In this document: positions 1-8,026 of the stretch, piece after piece
How the letters are laid out: each line of letters opens with the position of its first letter
Position numbering within the stretch: position 1 is the first letter of the stretch
Source: Enhydrobacter sp.
GTDB taxonomy: Bacteria; Pseudomonadota; Alphaproteobacteria; Reyranellales; Reyranellaceae
Length of the DNA: 32,183 bases
NCBI GenBank assembly: GCA_026126105.1
Contig: JAHCJV010000072.1
Coordinates: 1 to 32,183, forward strand
Direction of reading: 5' to 3'
Position numbers and translations under genes: made by a program
Notes under the pieces: generated by a model
What the model was told of the DNA's origin: nothing
Databases searched by the model: none
What the model saw: the letters and a program-made list of their open reading frames with translations, nothing else

Positions 1-345
1 GCCGGCGTGCTTCAGGTTCGCAACGACCGGGCTGTCTTCCTTCGCGATCAAGTCCTTGAGCGGAACGACGCCGTTGTCGGTCGGCGAACCGGCCATGTCG
101 ACGTTGATCTTGATGGTCACGGGCACGCCGTGCAGCGGCGGCAACGCATGGCCGCGCGCGCGGGCGGCGTCGGCGGTTTCCGCAGCGGCGCGCGCCTCGG
201 GCTCCAGGACACGCACGACGGCATTGATCGCCGGATTGACCTTGTGCAGGCGGCCGAACACGGAATCGACGGCCTCCGTCGCCGAGGCCCGGCCGGTGCG
301 GATGAGTCGTGCCAGGTCGGTCGCGTCGTACTGCCAAAGCTCCAT
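1..345 (-). CDS. Amidase signature family protein, N-terminal part (runs off the window)
   Basis: The first 115 residues of an amidase-signature hydrolase, an enzyme family that cleaves amide bonds with a Ser-cisSer-Lys triad. The translation opens MELWQYDATDLARLIRTG and contains PLHGVPVTIKINVD, where Lys79 is the expected triad lysine. The two serines would lie beyond the window edge, so activity cannot be judged. The ATG at 345 is one base from the TGA of the VOC gene at 347-349, so the two are probably translationally coupled in a LysR-VOC-amidase operon. The substrate is unknown. The family call rests on the N-terminal third only. Confidence 0.85.
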   Translation of the reverse strand, partial: MELWQYDATDLARLIRTGRASATEAVDSVFGRLHKVNPAINAVVRVLEPEARAAAETADAARARGHALPPLHGVPVTIKINVDMAGSPTDNGVVPLKDLIAKEDSPVVANLKHAG

Positions 346-346
346 C

Positions 347-718
347 TCACAGTCCTCGGTTCGTCGGTATTGCCATCGCGAAGAAGAGCACGTTGCCATC
401 GAGATCGGCCACATCGAAATCGCGCAGGCCATAGTCTTGGTTGGCTGGCGCCTTGACCACCATGGCGCCCCTCTTCACCAGGTCGGCATGGAGCGCATCG
501 ACGTCGTCGACATCGATTGCGACCGCACCCTGTCCTGGCTCCCGCGGCGTCCGGCTGGCCGCGATCAGGTGCAGCGTGACGTCGCCCGCACAAACCCCAG
601 CGTAGGAAACCGGTTGGCCGTACTCGAAGGCGATGTCGAAGCCGAGCTTGTCGCGGTAGTAGGCGAGGCTGGTTTGAATGTCCCGAACCGTGAACACGGC
701 CGTGCTGGAGTGCATCAT
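347..718 (-). CDS. VOC (glyoxalase/bleomycin-resistance/dioxygenase fold) protein
   Basis: A 123-residue single-domain VOC protein. It opens with the typical beta strand and helix (TAVFTVRDIQTSLAYYRDKLGF). It ends with the family pattern YGLRDFDVADLDGNVLFF, whose central acidic and glycine-rich turn is characteristic. VOC proteins bind a metal or small ligand; this one could be a lyase, a dioxygenase-like enzyme or a resistance protein, and the sequence does not decide. The start overlaps the LysR stop by four bases and the stop lies one base before the amidase ATG, so it is the middle gene of a tight three-gene unit. Confidence 0.85.
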   Translation of the reverse strand: MMHSSTAVFTVRDIQTSLAYYRDKLGFDIAFEYGQPVSYAGVCAGDVTLHLIAASRTPREPGQGAVAIDVDDVDALHADLVKRGAMVVKAPANQDYGLRDFDVADLDGNVLFFAMAIPTNRGL

Positions 719-1587
719 CTATCTTTCCTTTTGATGGCGTGTTTCTGGAAGGCCGCGAGGGCGCTCGAGCAAGACATGTCGCGGCGGCGCACGAATACTG
801 TCTGCACTTGGGACTCGGCCGGCTTCAGGCCATGGACGGCGATGCGGCCGCCGCGCCAGACGGGCCCGATCAACGTCCGCGGCATCAGGGTGACGCCGAG
901 TCCCGCGGCCACGGCGCCCAGGATCGCCTCCAGCGTTCCGAACTCCAGCCGCCGCAGGCCGACGATGCCGCGTCGAGCAAGGATTTCCTCCAGCCGTTGG
1001 CGGTAGGAACAGCCCGCCCGCAGGATGACCATCCGCAGGTCGGGCTGGCTGAGGAGATCGGCCAGAGACCGGTTCGACGGTGCGCTCAGCAGCGCGAGTT
1101 CCTCCTCGAACACGGCAGTGGCGGCGAGCTCGGGATGGACGATCGGCCCGCACACGAAGGCGCCTTCGAGCTCGCGCGACAGCACCCGATCGACCATTTC
1201 AGCCGTCGTGCCGGTGCGCAGCACGAGGTCGACTTGCGGATGGGCCTTGACGTAGGAAGCCAGCAGCGGTGACAGCCGCAGGGCCGCCGTCGTCTCGAGT
1301 GCCCCGACCGTCAGCGTGCCGCGCGGTTCACCATCGTCGCGCGCGGCGCGACTGGCCTCTTCGAGCAGGGCATCCACGCGCGCGGCATAGGGCATCAGCC
1401 TCGCGCCGGCGGGCGTCAGTCGGGCACCCGAGTGGCCTCGCTCGAACAGCGTGACTCCGAGCGATTCCTCGAGCCTGCGTACGCGCTGCGTGACGTTCGA
1501 CTGGACGGTGTTGAGCGCCCGGGCGGCGCGCCCCATGCCGCCCAACCGGGCAACGGAGGCGAAGGTCGCGAGATCCCTGGTATCCAT
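715..1587 (-). CDS. LysR-family transcriptional regulator
   Basis: A 290-residue protein of normal LysR length. A winged helix-turn-helix occupies about residues 1-60 (DLATFASVARLGGMGRAARALN, then QSNVTQRVRRLEESLG). A periplasmic-binding-like effector domain follows from about residue 90. It is transcribed away from the nitronate monooxygenase-like gene and is followed, with a four-base overlap, by the VOC and amidase genes. In the usual LysR arrangement it would act on the divergent promoter at 1588-1679, where an inverted repeat is visible. The effector is unknown. Confidence 0.92.
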   Translation of the reverse strand: MDTRDLATFASVARLGGMGRAARALNTVQSNVTQRVRRLEESLGVTLFERGHSGARLTPAGARLMPYAARVDALLEEASRAARDDGEPRGTLTVGALETTAALRLSPLLASYVKAHPQVDLVLRTGTTAEMVDRVLSRELEGAFVCGPIVHPELAATAVFEEELALLSAPSNRSLADLLSQPDLRMVILRAGCSYRQRLEEILARRGIVGLRRLEFGTLEAILGAVAAGLGVTLMPRTLIGPVWRGGRIAVHGLKPAESQVQTVFVRRRDMSCSSALAAFQKHAIKRKDR

Positions 1588-1597
1588 GGCATCAGTT

Positions 1598-1619
1598 TAT
1601 CAGATGGATACCATCGATA
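1598..1619. promoter_or_regulatory. Inverted repeat in the LysR / nitronate monooxygenase divergent promoter
   Basis: The spacer between the divergent starts holds GATGG-ATA-CCATC (1603-1615), flanked by TATC (1598-1601) and GATA (1616-1619), giving a two-part imperfect dyad. It lies just upstream of the LysR ATG (1587) and about 60 bases before the nmo ATG. A LysR binding site is the natural reading by position and symmetry. No binding evidence exists here. Confidence 0.45.
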
Positions 1620-1679
1620 TAAATCACTATTTCGAATGAGTATCGGGGCTTATGGTCGTATCCAGCGAAGGAGACCTGC

Positions 1680-2756
1680 ATGAAGTGGCACGACCGCCGT
1701 CTGCTCGACCTGTTCGGCATCGAGCACCCCATCATCCAGGCGCCGATGGCCGGCCCGGTCTCGCCCCAGATGGTGATTGCCGCGTCGGAAGCCGGCGCCC
1801 TGGGCTCGCTAGCCGGCGCCATGCTGACCGCCGAGACTCTACGAGGCGAACTGCAGATCGTGCAGCAGGGCACCGGCCGGGCGATCAACGTCAACTTCTT
1901 CGTCCATCCCGACCCCGAGCCGGATGCCGCTCGCGAAGCCGGATGGCGCAAGCGTCTCGAGGCGTACTATCGCGAGCTAGGGCTGGCCGCCGACGCCGGC
2001 AAGAACGCGCCGACCCGATCGCCGTTCACCGCGGCGATGTGCGAGGTCGTTCTCGAATTCAAGCCCAGGGTCGTGAGTTTTCATTTCGGCATGCCCGACG
2101 CCGCCTTGCTCAGGCGGGTCAAGGATGCCGGCCTGCTGGTCATGAGCTCGGCGACGTCCGCGGAGGAGGCGCGCTGGCTGGAGGGACATGGCTGCGACGC
2201 CGTGATCGCCCAGGGCAACGAGGCGGGCGGCCATCGCGGCATGTTCCTCAATGATGACATCTCGCGGCAGGCCGGCACGATGGCGCTGGTGCCGCAAGTG
2301 GTCGACGCAGTGAAGGTGCCTGTGATCGCCGCGGGCGGGATTGGGGACGGCCGCGGCATCGTGGCCGCGCTGGCGTTGGGTGCCGCCGGCGTGCAGATCG
2401 GCACCGCATTCATGCTCACGCCGGAAGCCAGGACCTCGGCGCTGCATCGCGCGGCGCTGAAGCAGGCGAACGACAACAGCACGACGCTCACGAATGTCTT
2501 CACCGGGAGGCCCGCGCGCGGGATCGTCAATCGCTATGTCCGCGAGGTCGGGCCGATGAGCGCTGACGCGCCGCAGTTCCCGCTTGCTGCCAGCGCGAGC
2601 CAGCCGATGCGCACCGCCGCCGAGGCGAAGGGTTCGCCCGATTTCACGCCGCTGTGGAGCGGACAGGCGCCGACCTTCGCCCGCGAGATGCCGACGGCCA
2701 CGTTGATTGCCAAGCTCGTCGAGGAAACCGAGGCGGTGAGGAAGCGACTGGGCTAA
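1680..2756 (+). CDS. Nitronate monooxygenase family flavoprotein (NPD/2-nitropropane dioxygenase fold)
   Basis: A 358-residue FMN TIM-barrel protein. The N-terminus EHPIIQAPMAGPVSPQMV and the phosphate-binding loop IAAGGIGDGRGIVAALALGA are family signatures. The segment QGNEAGGHRG carries the histidine expected as catalytic base in nitronate monooxygenases. FTGRPARGIVNRY near residue 280 is also typical. Enzymes of this class oxidise alkyl nitronates, but many family members have other or unknown substrates. The ATG follows a good ribosome-binding site (AAGGAG, about 1668). It is divergent from the LysR gene, which probably controls it. Confidence 0.88.
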   Translation: MKWHDRRLLDLFGIEHPIIQAPMAGPVSPQMVIAASEAGALGSLAGAMLTAETLRGELQIVQQGTGRAINVNFFVHPDPEPDAAREAGWRKRLEAYYRELGLAADAGKNAPTRSPFTAAMCEVVLEFKPRVVSFHFGMPDAALLRRVKDAGLLVMSSATSAEEARWLEGHGCDAVIAQGNEAGGHRGMFLNDDISRQAGTMALVPQVVDAVKVPVIAAGGIGDGRGIVAALALGAAGVQIGTAFMLTPEARTSALHRAALKQANDNSTTLTNVFTGRPARGIVNRYVREVGPMSADAPQFPLAASASQPMRTAAEAKGSPDFTPLWSGQAPTFAREMPTATLIAKLVEETEAVRKRLG

Positions 2757-2813
2757 TTTCCTGTCGCCCTGAGAAGCGGAGTCCACGCCCGAGAGCTCCG
2801 TTGGATTCTGCGC

Positions 2814-2841
2814 GAGATCCTTCGCTTCGCTCAGGATGACG
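2814..2841. repeat. Short palindromic intergenic repeat (REP-like half)
   Basis: The spacer after the nitronate monooxygenase-like gene contains GATCCTTCGCTTCGCTCAGG followed by ATGAC. This motif is self-complementary around CGAAGCG and resembles dispersed intergenic repeats of many alphaproteobacteria. The spacer (2757-2906) otherwise holds nothing recognisable. The flanking genes converge, so it may serve as a transcript end. Confidence 0.5.
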
Positions 2842-2906
2842 ACGATTCGAATCCACGCTGCTCCAGCCATATACGTCGTGCATCGCGATCGGGCTACCGC
2901 GAGAAA

Positions 2907-4343
2907 CTAGAATGTCGAAAAATACTCGCGCTGCTCCCACTCGCTCACCTCGGCATTGAAGCGGTCGATCTCGGCCTGCTTCAGCTTCAGGTAATAGTCG
3001 ACGAAGAAATCGCCGAATCCCGCGCGGAACACCTGGTCGTCGCGCAACGCCGAGAGCGCTTCGTCGAGCGATCGTGGCAACGGCGTCGCCTCGGTGTCGT
3101 AGGGCGCGTCGGCGGACGGGCCGGGATCGGCCTGCTGCCTGATTCCATCGAGGCCGCTCACGACCTGGCTCGCCATGTAGAGATAGGGATTGGCGGCGGG
3201 CTCGCCGACCCGGTTTTCGAGATGGCTCGCGGGATCGCCCGGCCCGCCCAGCACGCGAATCATCACGCCGCGATTGTCGCGTCCCCAGATCGCCCTGTCT
3301 GGCGCGAGCGAAAAGGGCCGGTAACGCTTGTAGCCGTTGAGCGTCGGCGTCGAGAACGCCGCCGCGGCACGAGCATGGTCGAGCAGGCCCGCCATCCACT
3401 GCGTGCCGACCGGCGACAGCGGCTGTTTACGATCGCTGAAGGCATTGGCGCCTGATCTGTCCTTCAGCGACTGATGCAGGTGCCAGCCGCTGGACATCAC
3501 GTTCGGCAGCCTGGGCCGGCACATGAAGGTGAGGTGATAGCCGTTGCGCTGCGCTACTTGCTTGGCGGCACTGCGGAACAGGACCATCGCATCGGCCGGC
3601 TCCAGACCTGTGCCGGCGCGAAAGGTGAACTCGACCTGGCTCGGCCCGAACTCGACCTCGAGCGAACGCAGCGGCAGGGCGAGGCCCATGATATTGCTGC
3701 GCAGGATCTCGAGGATCGGATCCATCTCGTCGTAGCGGGACTCGGTCAGGTACTGGTAGCCCTGGTTGAGAAGCGATACCTCGGGCGGCGCGCCCGGTTG
3801 GCCGGGCTGGCCCGAATCGGCGAGGGTGAGGTTGGTTTTATCCAGCTTGAAGAGATGGAACTCGACCTCGAGGCCGGCGAAGAACTGGTATCCCGCTTCG
3901 TCGAGCACCGACAGCGCCTGCCGATAGATGTGGCGCGTGCTGAGGGGCATCGGCCGTCCGTCGGCAAAGACGATGTCGCAGAGCATCCAGCCGGTATGCG
4001 GCGCCCAGGGCAGCACGCGGAACGTTGACGGATCGGGCAGCATCATCACATCTGCCGCGCCCTGCCAGTCGCTGGAACCGAACGCTCCGCCTGCGCCCCA
4101 CACCGGGAACACGGTGCGATGGGCGGTGTCCTTCAGCAGCATCGTCGTGGTGAAGCCGACACCGCCTGTCATCGCCGCGCCGATCTCGCCGGCGGTCAGC
4201 GTCTTGCCGCGCAGGATGCCGTGCTGGTCGGCGAAGGAGAGGCGCACGACCGTGAGCTCGGCCGCCAGGATGCGACGCTCTACTTCGCGCGCCGCCGTCC
4301 TGCGATCGTCGGTCCAAAGGCCGGCTCTTTCAGCGAGATGCAT
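2907..4343 (-). CDS. Glutamine synthetase-like protein (gamma-glutamyl-amine ligase type)
   Basis: A 478-residue GlnA-fold ligase. Visible GS motifs are the metal-binding GLEVEFHLF, then LEVEFGPSQVEFTF, the ATP/substrate segment SSGWHLHQSLKD, NGYKRYRPFSLAPDRAIWGRDNR, and ENRVGEPAANPYLYMA with the active-site arginine. The divergent N-terminus and the neighbourhood suggest a GS-like ligase that glutamylates an amine rather than a housekeeping GlnA. Known examples are PuuA and the GS-like proteins of aniline oxygenase clusters. The ATG at 4343 was chosen because the open frame further upstream crosses a palindromic repeat and the start of the protein matches the family there. It lies downstream of the Rieske gene on the same strand. 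Substrate unproven. Confidence 0.85.
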   Translation of the reverse strand: MHLAERAGLWTDDRRTAAREVERRILAAELTVVRLSFADQHGILRGKTLTAGEIGAAMTGGVGFTTTMLLKDTAHRTVFPVWGAGGAFGSSDWQGAADVMMLPDPSTFRVLPWAPHTGWMLCDIVFADGRPMPLSTRHIYRQALSVLDEAGYQFFAGLEVEFHLFKLDKTNLTLADSGQPGQPGAPPEVSLLNQGYQYLTESRYDEMDPILEILRSNIMGLALPLRSLEVEFGPSQVEFTFRAGTGLEPADAMVLFRSAAKQVAQRNGYHLTFMCRPRLPNVMSSGWHLHQSLKDRSGANAFSDRKQPLSPVGTQWMAGLLDHARAAAAFSTPTLNGYKRYRPFSLAPDRAIWGRDNRGVMIRVLGGPGDPASHLENRVGEPAANPYLYMASQVVSGLDGIRQQADPGPSADAPYDTEATPLPRSLDEALSALRDDQVFRAGFGDFFVDYYLKLKQAEIDRFNAEVSEWEQREYFSTF

Positions 4344-4362
4344 GCGACCTGGCTTCAGCTTC

Positions 4363-4470
4363 CACCTCACCCTGAGGAGCGAGTGCAGCGAGCGTCTCGA
4401 AGGGTGGCAACCCGCACCGTGCCTGTGGCCCATCCTTCGAGACGCGCCTGCGGCGCTCCTCAGGATGAGG
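4363..4470. repeat. Inverted pair of palindromic repeats (REP doublet)
   Basis: A long inverted repeat fills the gap between the Rieske gene stop and the GS-like start. CTCACCCTGAGGAGCG (from 4366) pairs with CGCTCCTCAGGATGAG (to 4469), and the inner arms CGTCTCGAAGG (from 4393) and CCTTCGAGACGCG (from 4434) also pair. This is the typical organisation of a REP pair in high-GC alphaproteobacteria. In the mRNA it would form a long stem between two genes that are probably co-transcribed. Confidence 0.75.
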
Positions 4471-4492
4471 TCTTGCTGTGTTCGGCATACCT

Positions 4493-5827
4493 CTACGCGA
4501 CCAGCGGCGAGGGCGTCGCTGCCGCCCAGCTCGAGTCGCGCCGGCGGCGGGCGTCGAAGTCCTTCCAGTAGTCTTGCCAGCCGACCGTCGGACCCATGCC
4601 GTCGACAGTCACGGGCCCGCGCACCTTGGTGGCCCGCTCGGCGTCGAGCCACATCGGCGGCTTGCCGCCGTTGGCGACCTGGCCGATCGACGAGAGCAGC
4701 AGCCGGCGATAGGCGACGATCGCCTTGTCGCTGTAGCCGAGATGCTCGCGCGTGCGGTCCTGGATGCGGCCCTGGCCTTCGATCGCCCACTGGTCGTGGA
4801 CGTTGATGTCGAATCCCATGCCGGTATAGGTCTGCGTCTTCTGCTCGGCGACGTCGTAGCCGTAGTTGTTCTGCCGGCCGATGCGCGGACGATAGTCCGG
4901 CAGCTCGTAGAGCTGCAGCCGTTGCTCGCGCATCTGGGCGTGATCGACCGGCTTACCGAACGAGGTGAAGATCGCATACCAGTAGCAGGAGGTGTCGTCG
5001 ATCGGCACGTGCCACTGGGTGATCGTCATCTCCGTGCTCATCGGGATCACGAAGGCGTAGGGGAAGACCAGATTGGTGACGCGCACATGGGTGTGCTTCT
5101 CGCTGATCCGGCGCAGGGTGAAGAGGCGCAGGCCGTAATCGGTGCCCTCGACGTCGATCGTGGGCCGGGTGAATTCGCGCATCATCCGCGTCATCGGAAT
5201 GTTGGAGTCGGAGGAGGAGGCGCGGAACTGCTTGCCGTAGGCATCGCCCGACGGATCCTCGTCCTCGTAGAAGCGGTGCAGGTAGGAGGCGTGTGCCGGA
5301 TCGATGCCGACCTCCAGCGCCTGCAGCCAGTTGCAGTCGATCAGCCCCTTGAAGGCGAAAGCGTGGGTGCCCGGTGCCAGGAAGCAGTCGAACTCCGGGA
5401 AGGCCGGCGCCTCGCCTTCCCCGAGATAAGCGAAGACGATGCCGTTCTTGACCACGACAGGGTACGAACGCTGGCGTACTCTTTGGCAGAGCACCGAGCC
5501 CTCGGGCTCGGCCGGCGTTTCGAGGCACTTGCCGTCGACGTCGAACAGCCAGCCGTGGAACAGGCAGCGCAGGCCGCCCTGCTCGAGACGGCCGTAGGCA
5601 AGATCGGCGCCGCGATGCGGGCAGTCGCGGTCGAGCAGCCCGTGCCGCCCGCGCTCATCGCGGAACAGCACGAAGTCCTGGCCCAGCACGCGGACCGCCT
5701 TCGCGGGCCGCTCGTCGGGCAGCTCCTCGGCCAGCGCCACCGGATGCCAGTAATGCCGCATCAGGGCGCCGCATCTGGTGCCCGGCCCAATCCTGGTGAT
5801 CAGCTCGTTCTGCTCTGGAGACATCAT
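4493..5827 (-). CDS. Rieske non-heme iron oxygenase, alpha-subunit type
   Basis: A 444-residue aromatic-ring-hydroxylating-type oxygenase similar in organisation to phthalate 4,5-dioxygenase-like proteins. The Rieske [2Fe-2S] ligands are Cys69-x-His71 (CPHRGADLAYG) and Cys88-x2-His91 (CLFHGW). The catalytic iron site is Asp176-x2-His179-x4-His184 (DPAHASYLH), preceded by a conserved CNWLQALE. No reductase or ferredoxin gene is visible nearby, so electrons must come from elsewhere. The start MMSPEQ at 5827 fits the family N-terminus; an in-frame ATG at 5878 would add 17 residues. It is followed by the GS-like gene and is divergent from an acyl-CoA ligase. Substrate unknown. Confidence 0.9.
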   Translation of the reverse strand: MMSPEQNELITRIGPGTRCGALMRHYWHPVALAEELPDERPAKAVRVLGQDFVLFRDERGRHGLLDRDCPHRGADLAYGRLEQGGLRCLFHGWLFDVDGKCLETPAEPEGSVLCQRVRQRSYPVVVKNGIVFAYLGEGEAPAFPEFDCFLAPGTHAFAFKGLIDCNWLQALEVGIDPAHASYLHRFYEDEDPSGDAYGKQFRASSSDSNIPMTRMMREFTRPTIDVEGTDYGLRLFTLRRISEKHTHVRVTNLVFPYAFVIPMSTEMTITQWHVPIDDTSCYWYAIFTSFGKPVDHAQMREQRLQLYELPDYRPRIGRQNNYGYDVAEQKTQTYTGMGFDINVHDQWAIEGQGRIQDRTREHLGYSDKAIVAYRRLLLSSIGQVANGGKPPMWLDAERATKVRGPVTVDGMGPTVGWQDYWKDFDARRRRDSSWAAATPSPLVA

Positions 5828-5961
5828 GGGGAAAGACTGGCTCAAACAGCCGAGATGCGGAAGGGGTAACACGAGCATCGCTCGTTCCCGAGCTTGTTGC
5901 TCCGGCTGAACGCAGCGTCATAGAGTGGCGCCCGTTGGGGCTACAGCGCGATCGGGAGACA

Positions 5962-7557
5962 ATGACGAACCAAGGAATATTGTCGTGGCCAATGACGCGT
6001 GCCGTGGCGTTGCGTCCGAACTGTGAAGCCATCGTCGACGGCGACACGCGCCTCACCTACGCGCAATGGAGCCGAAGGGTCCGCGGCCTCACGGGAGGTC
6101 TGCGAAGCCTGGGCCTGCGGACGGGCGACGTGATCGCCTCGATCGGGCAGAACACCTTCCGTCATCTCGAGTGCTGGGTCGGCATTCCCGCGGCGGGAAT
6201 GGTACTCAACGACCTCAACTACAGGCTCGCGGTCCCCGAGCTGGCCTTCATCATCAATGACTGCGGCGCGCGGGCGCTGGTCGCCGACGCGGCCTATCTG
6301 GAGGTCGCTCGCCAGCTGCAGCCGCTGTGTCCTTCGATCGAGTACCTGGTCTACGCCGGGCCAGAGGCGGCGCCGGAGGGATGGACGGCCTGGGACGATC
6401 TCTGTGCGGCGGAGCCTCTCGCGGCGGATCACCCCGAGCTCCGCGGGATCACGGCCGACACGCTGGCCGCGATCTCCTACACCGGCGGCACGACGGGCCT
6501 GCCCAAGGGCGTGATGCAGAGCCACGGCAACCTGCTGGCCAATGCCAAGCACATGCTCATCGCCAACCCGCTGCTGCCGACCGACCGGTTCATCCATGCC
6601 GCGCCGATGTTCCACGCGGCCGACGCGGCGACGACGTTCGCGTTGACGTTCGTGGGCGGCGCGCATGTCTGCATCCGTGGCTACGAGCCCGAGCTGTTCG
6701 GCAGGATCGTCGAGGCCGAGCGGATCACGGTGGCGTTGATCGTGCCGACCATGATCAACATGCTGCTCAATCACCCTGCCACGCCGAGCCGCGACCTCTC
6801 GTCCTGGCGCCTGCTGATGTACGGCGCGTCGCCGATGCCGGTGGAGCTGCTGCTGCGGGCCTGCAGCATGCTGCCGTGCGACTTCGTCCAGCTCTATGGA
6901 ATGACAGAGGCGGCGCCGCTGGTGACCTCCACGCAACCTGGCGACAATCGCGACGGCGCGCGCGGGATCGAGCCGGCCAGAAGCCGGCTTGCCAGTTGCG
7001 GCCAGCCGGTCGTCGGCGTCGAGGTCGAGGTTCGCCGTACCGACGGCACGGTCTGCAAGCCTCGCGAGGTCGGCGAGGTGCATGTCCGCGGGCCGAACAT
7101 CATGATGGGCTACTGGAATCGCCCCGACGAGACGGCGGCCGCGCTCATCGGGGACGGCTGGTACAGGAGCGGGGACGTGGCCTGGGCGGACGAGGATGGC
7201 TACCTCTTCGTCGTCGACCGCGCCAAGGACATGATCATTTCGGGCGGAGAGAACATCTACACGACCGAGGTCGAGAATGCCGTCTTCCAGCATCCGGCCG
7301 TCCTCGAGGTCGCCGTCTTCGGCATCCCCGACAAGGATTTCGGCGAGCGGGTCCACGCCGAGGTGGTCATAAAAGCGGGCACTTCCCTGGGGGCGGACGA
7401 GATCGTGGCCGTGTGCAGGGAGCATATCGGTGGATACAAGGTGCCCCGATCGGTGACGATCCGCAGCGAGCCGCTCCCGAAGTCGGGTGCCGGCAAGATC
7501 CTGAAGCGCAATCTTCGCGATCCCTACTGGGTCGGCAAGGAACGCGCGGTCAACTAG
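5962..7557 (+). CDS. AMP-forming acyl-CoA synthetase (ANL superfamily)
   Basis: A 531-residue ligase that would activate a carboxylic acid as the acyl-adenylate and then the CoA thioester. Motifs in order: the P-loop YTGGTTGLPKG (about residues 173-183), YGMTEAAPLVT, the GYWNRPDETAAAL and WYRSGDVAWADEDGY hinge region, RAKDMIISGGENIY, and the C-terminal lysine motif PKSGAGKILKR near residue 512. The ATG at 5962 follows GGGAG with good spacing; an upstream TTG at 5935 is less likely. Divergent from the Rieske/GS-like genes, with which it may share a pathway. The acid substrate cannot be read from sequence. Confidence 0.92.
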   Translation: MTNQGILSWPMTRAVALRPNCEAIVDGDTRLTYAQWSRRVRGLTGGLRSLGLRTGDVIASIGQNTFRHLECWVGIPAAGMVLNDLNYRLAVPELAFIINDCGARALVADAAYLEVARQLQPLCPSIEYLVYAGPEAAPEGWTAWDDLCAAEPLAADHPELRGITADTLAAISYTGGTTGLPKGVMQSHGNLLANAKHMLIANPLLPTDRFIHAAPMFHAADAATTFALTFVGGAHVCIRGYEPELFGRIVEAERITVALIVPTMINMLLNHPATPSRDLSSWRLLMYGASPMPVELLLRACSMLPCDFVQLYGMTEAAPLVTSTQPGDNRDGARGIEPARSRLASCGQPVVGVEVEVRRTDGTVCKPREVGEVHVRGPNIMMGYWNRPDETAAALIGDGWYRSGDVAWADEDGYLFVVDRAKDMIISGGENIYTTEVENAVFQHPAVLEVAVFGIPDKDFGERVHAEVVIKAGTSLGADEIVAVCREHIGGYKVPRSVTIRSEPLPKSGAGKILKRNLRDPYWVGKERAVN

Positions 7558-7574
7558 GATTGCCGTGCCGCCGG

Positions 7575-7985
7575 CTACGAGCCGGTGACGTGCCCGTCAT
7601 GCTGCGGGAGGTCGTCGGTAATGGTGAACCACGGCGCCTTGGAGCCGACGAAGATGTGGTGGGTTGGCCGGATCTTCGGATCGTCGACCAGGGTGCCCAT
7701 GGTGACGTGAGCGTAGGCGCCATCGCGGACGACGGAGTAGAGCAGGGTACCGCACTTGCCGCAGTGGGCGTCGTGCGCCTCGTCGCCGCCGTAGATCAGC
7801 AGGTCGTCGGCCCCCTGGGTCACCGTCAGATTCTTTCGCTCGATGCCGGCGAACGGCTTGAAAGCCGCGCCGGTGGTGCGGCGACAGTTCGAGCAATGGC
7901 AGTTCATGGCGTAGAGGAAAGCGTCGGCGACCTCGTATTGGACGTCGCCGCAGAGGCATCTTCCGGCAAGGATGCGGTCTGTCAC
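7575..7985 (-). CDS. GFA/CENP-V-domain zinc protein
   Basis: A 136-residue protein of the family named after glutathione-dependent formaldehyde-activating enzyme. Zinc ligands are visible: CLCG (Cys10, Cys12), NCHCSNCRR (Cys29, Cys31, Cys34) and CGKCG (Cys75, Cys78). Most members have no proven function, and formaldehyde activation should not be assumed. I prefer the GTG start at 7985 because AGGAGA sits about eight bases upstream. A start at 8036 would add an unconserved tail and overlap the divergent hydrolase gene. Convergent with the acyl-CoA ligase. Confidence 0.88.
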   Translation of the reverse strand: MTDRILAGRCLCGDVQYEVADAFLYAMNCHCSNCRRTTGAAFKPFAGIERKNLTVTQGADDLLIYGGDEAHDAHCGKCGTLLYSVVRDGAYAHVTMGTLVDDPKIRPTHHIFVGSKAPWFTITDDLPQHDGHVTGS

Positions 7986-8026
7986 GGGGTTTCTCCTGTC
8001 ACGGACGGCGTCTATACACTGCCGCC

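Noticed and set aside
4344..4790. N-terminal extension of the GS-like protein
   Set aside because: It would be read through the palindromic repeat and the end of the Rieske gene; family similarity starts at 4343.
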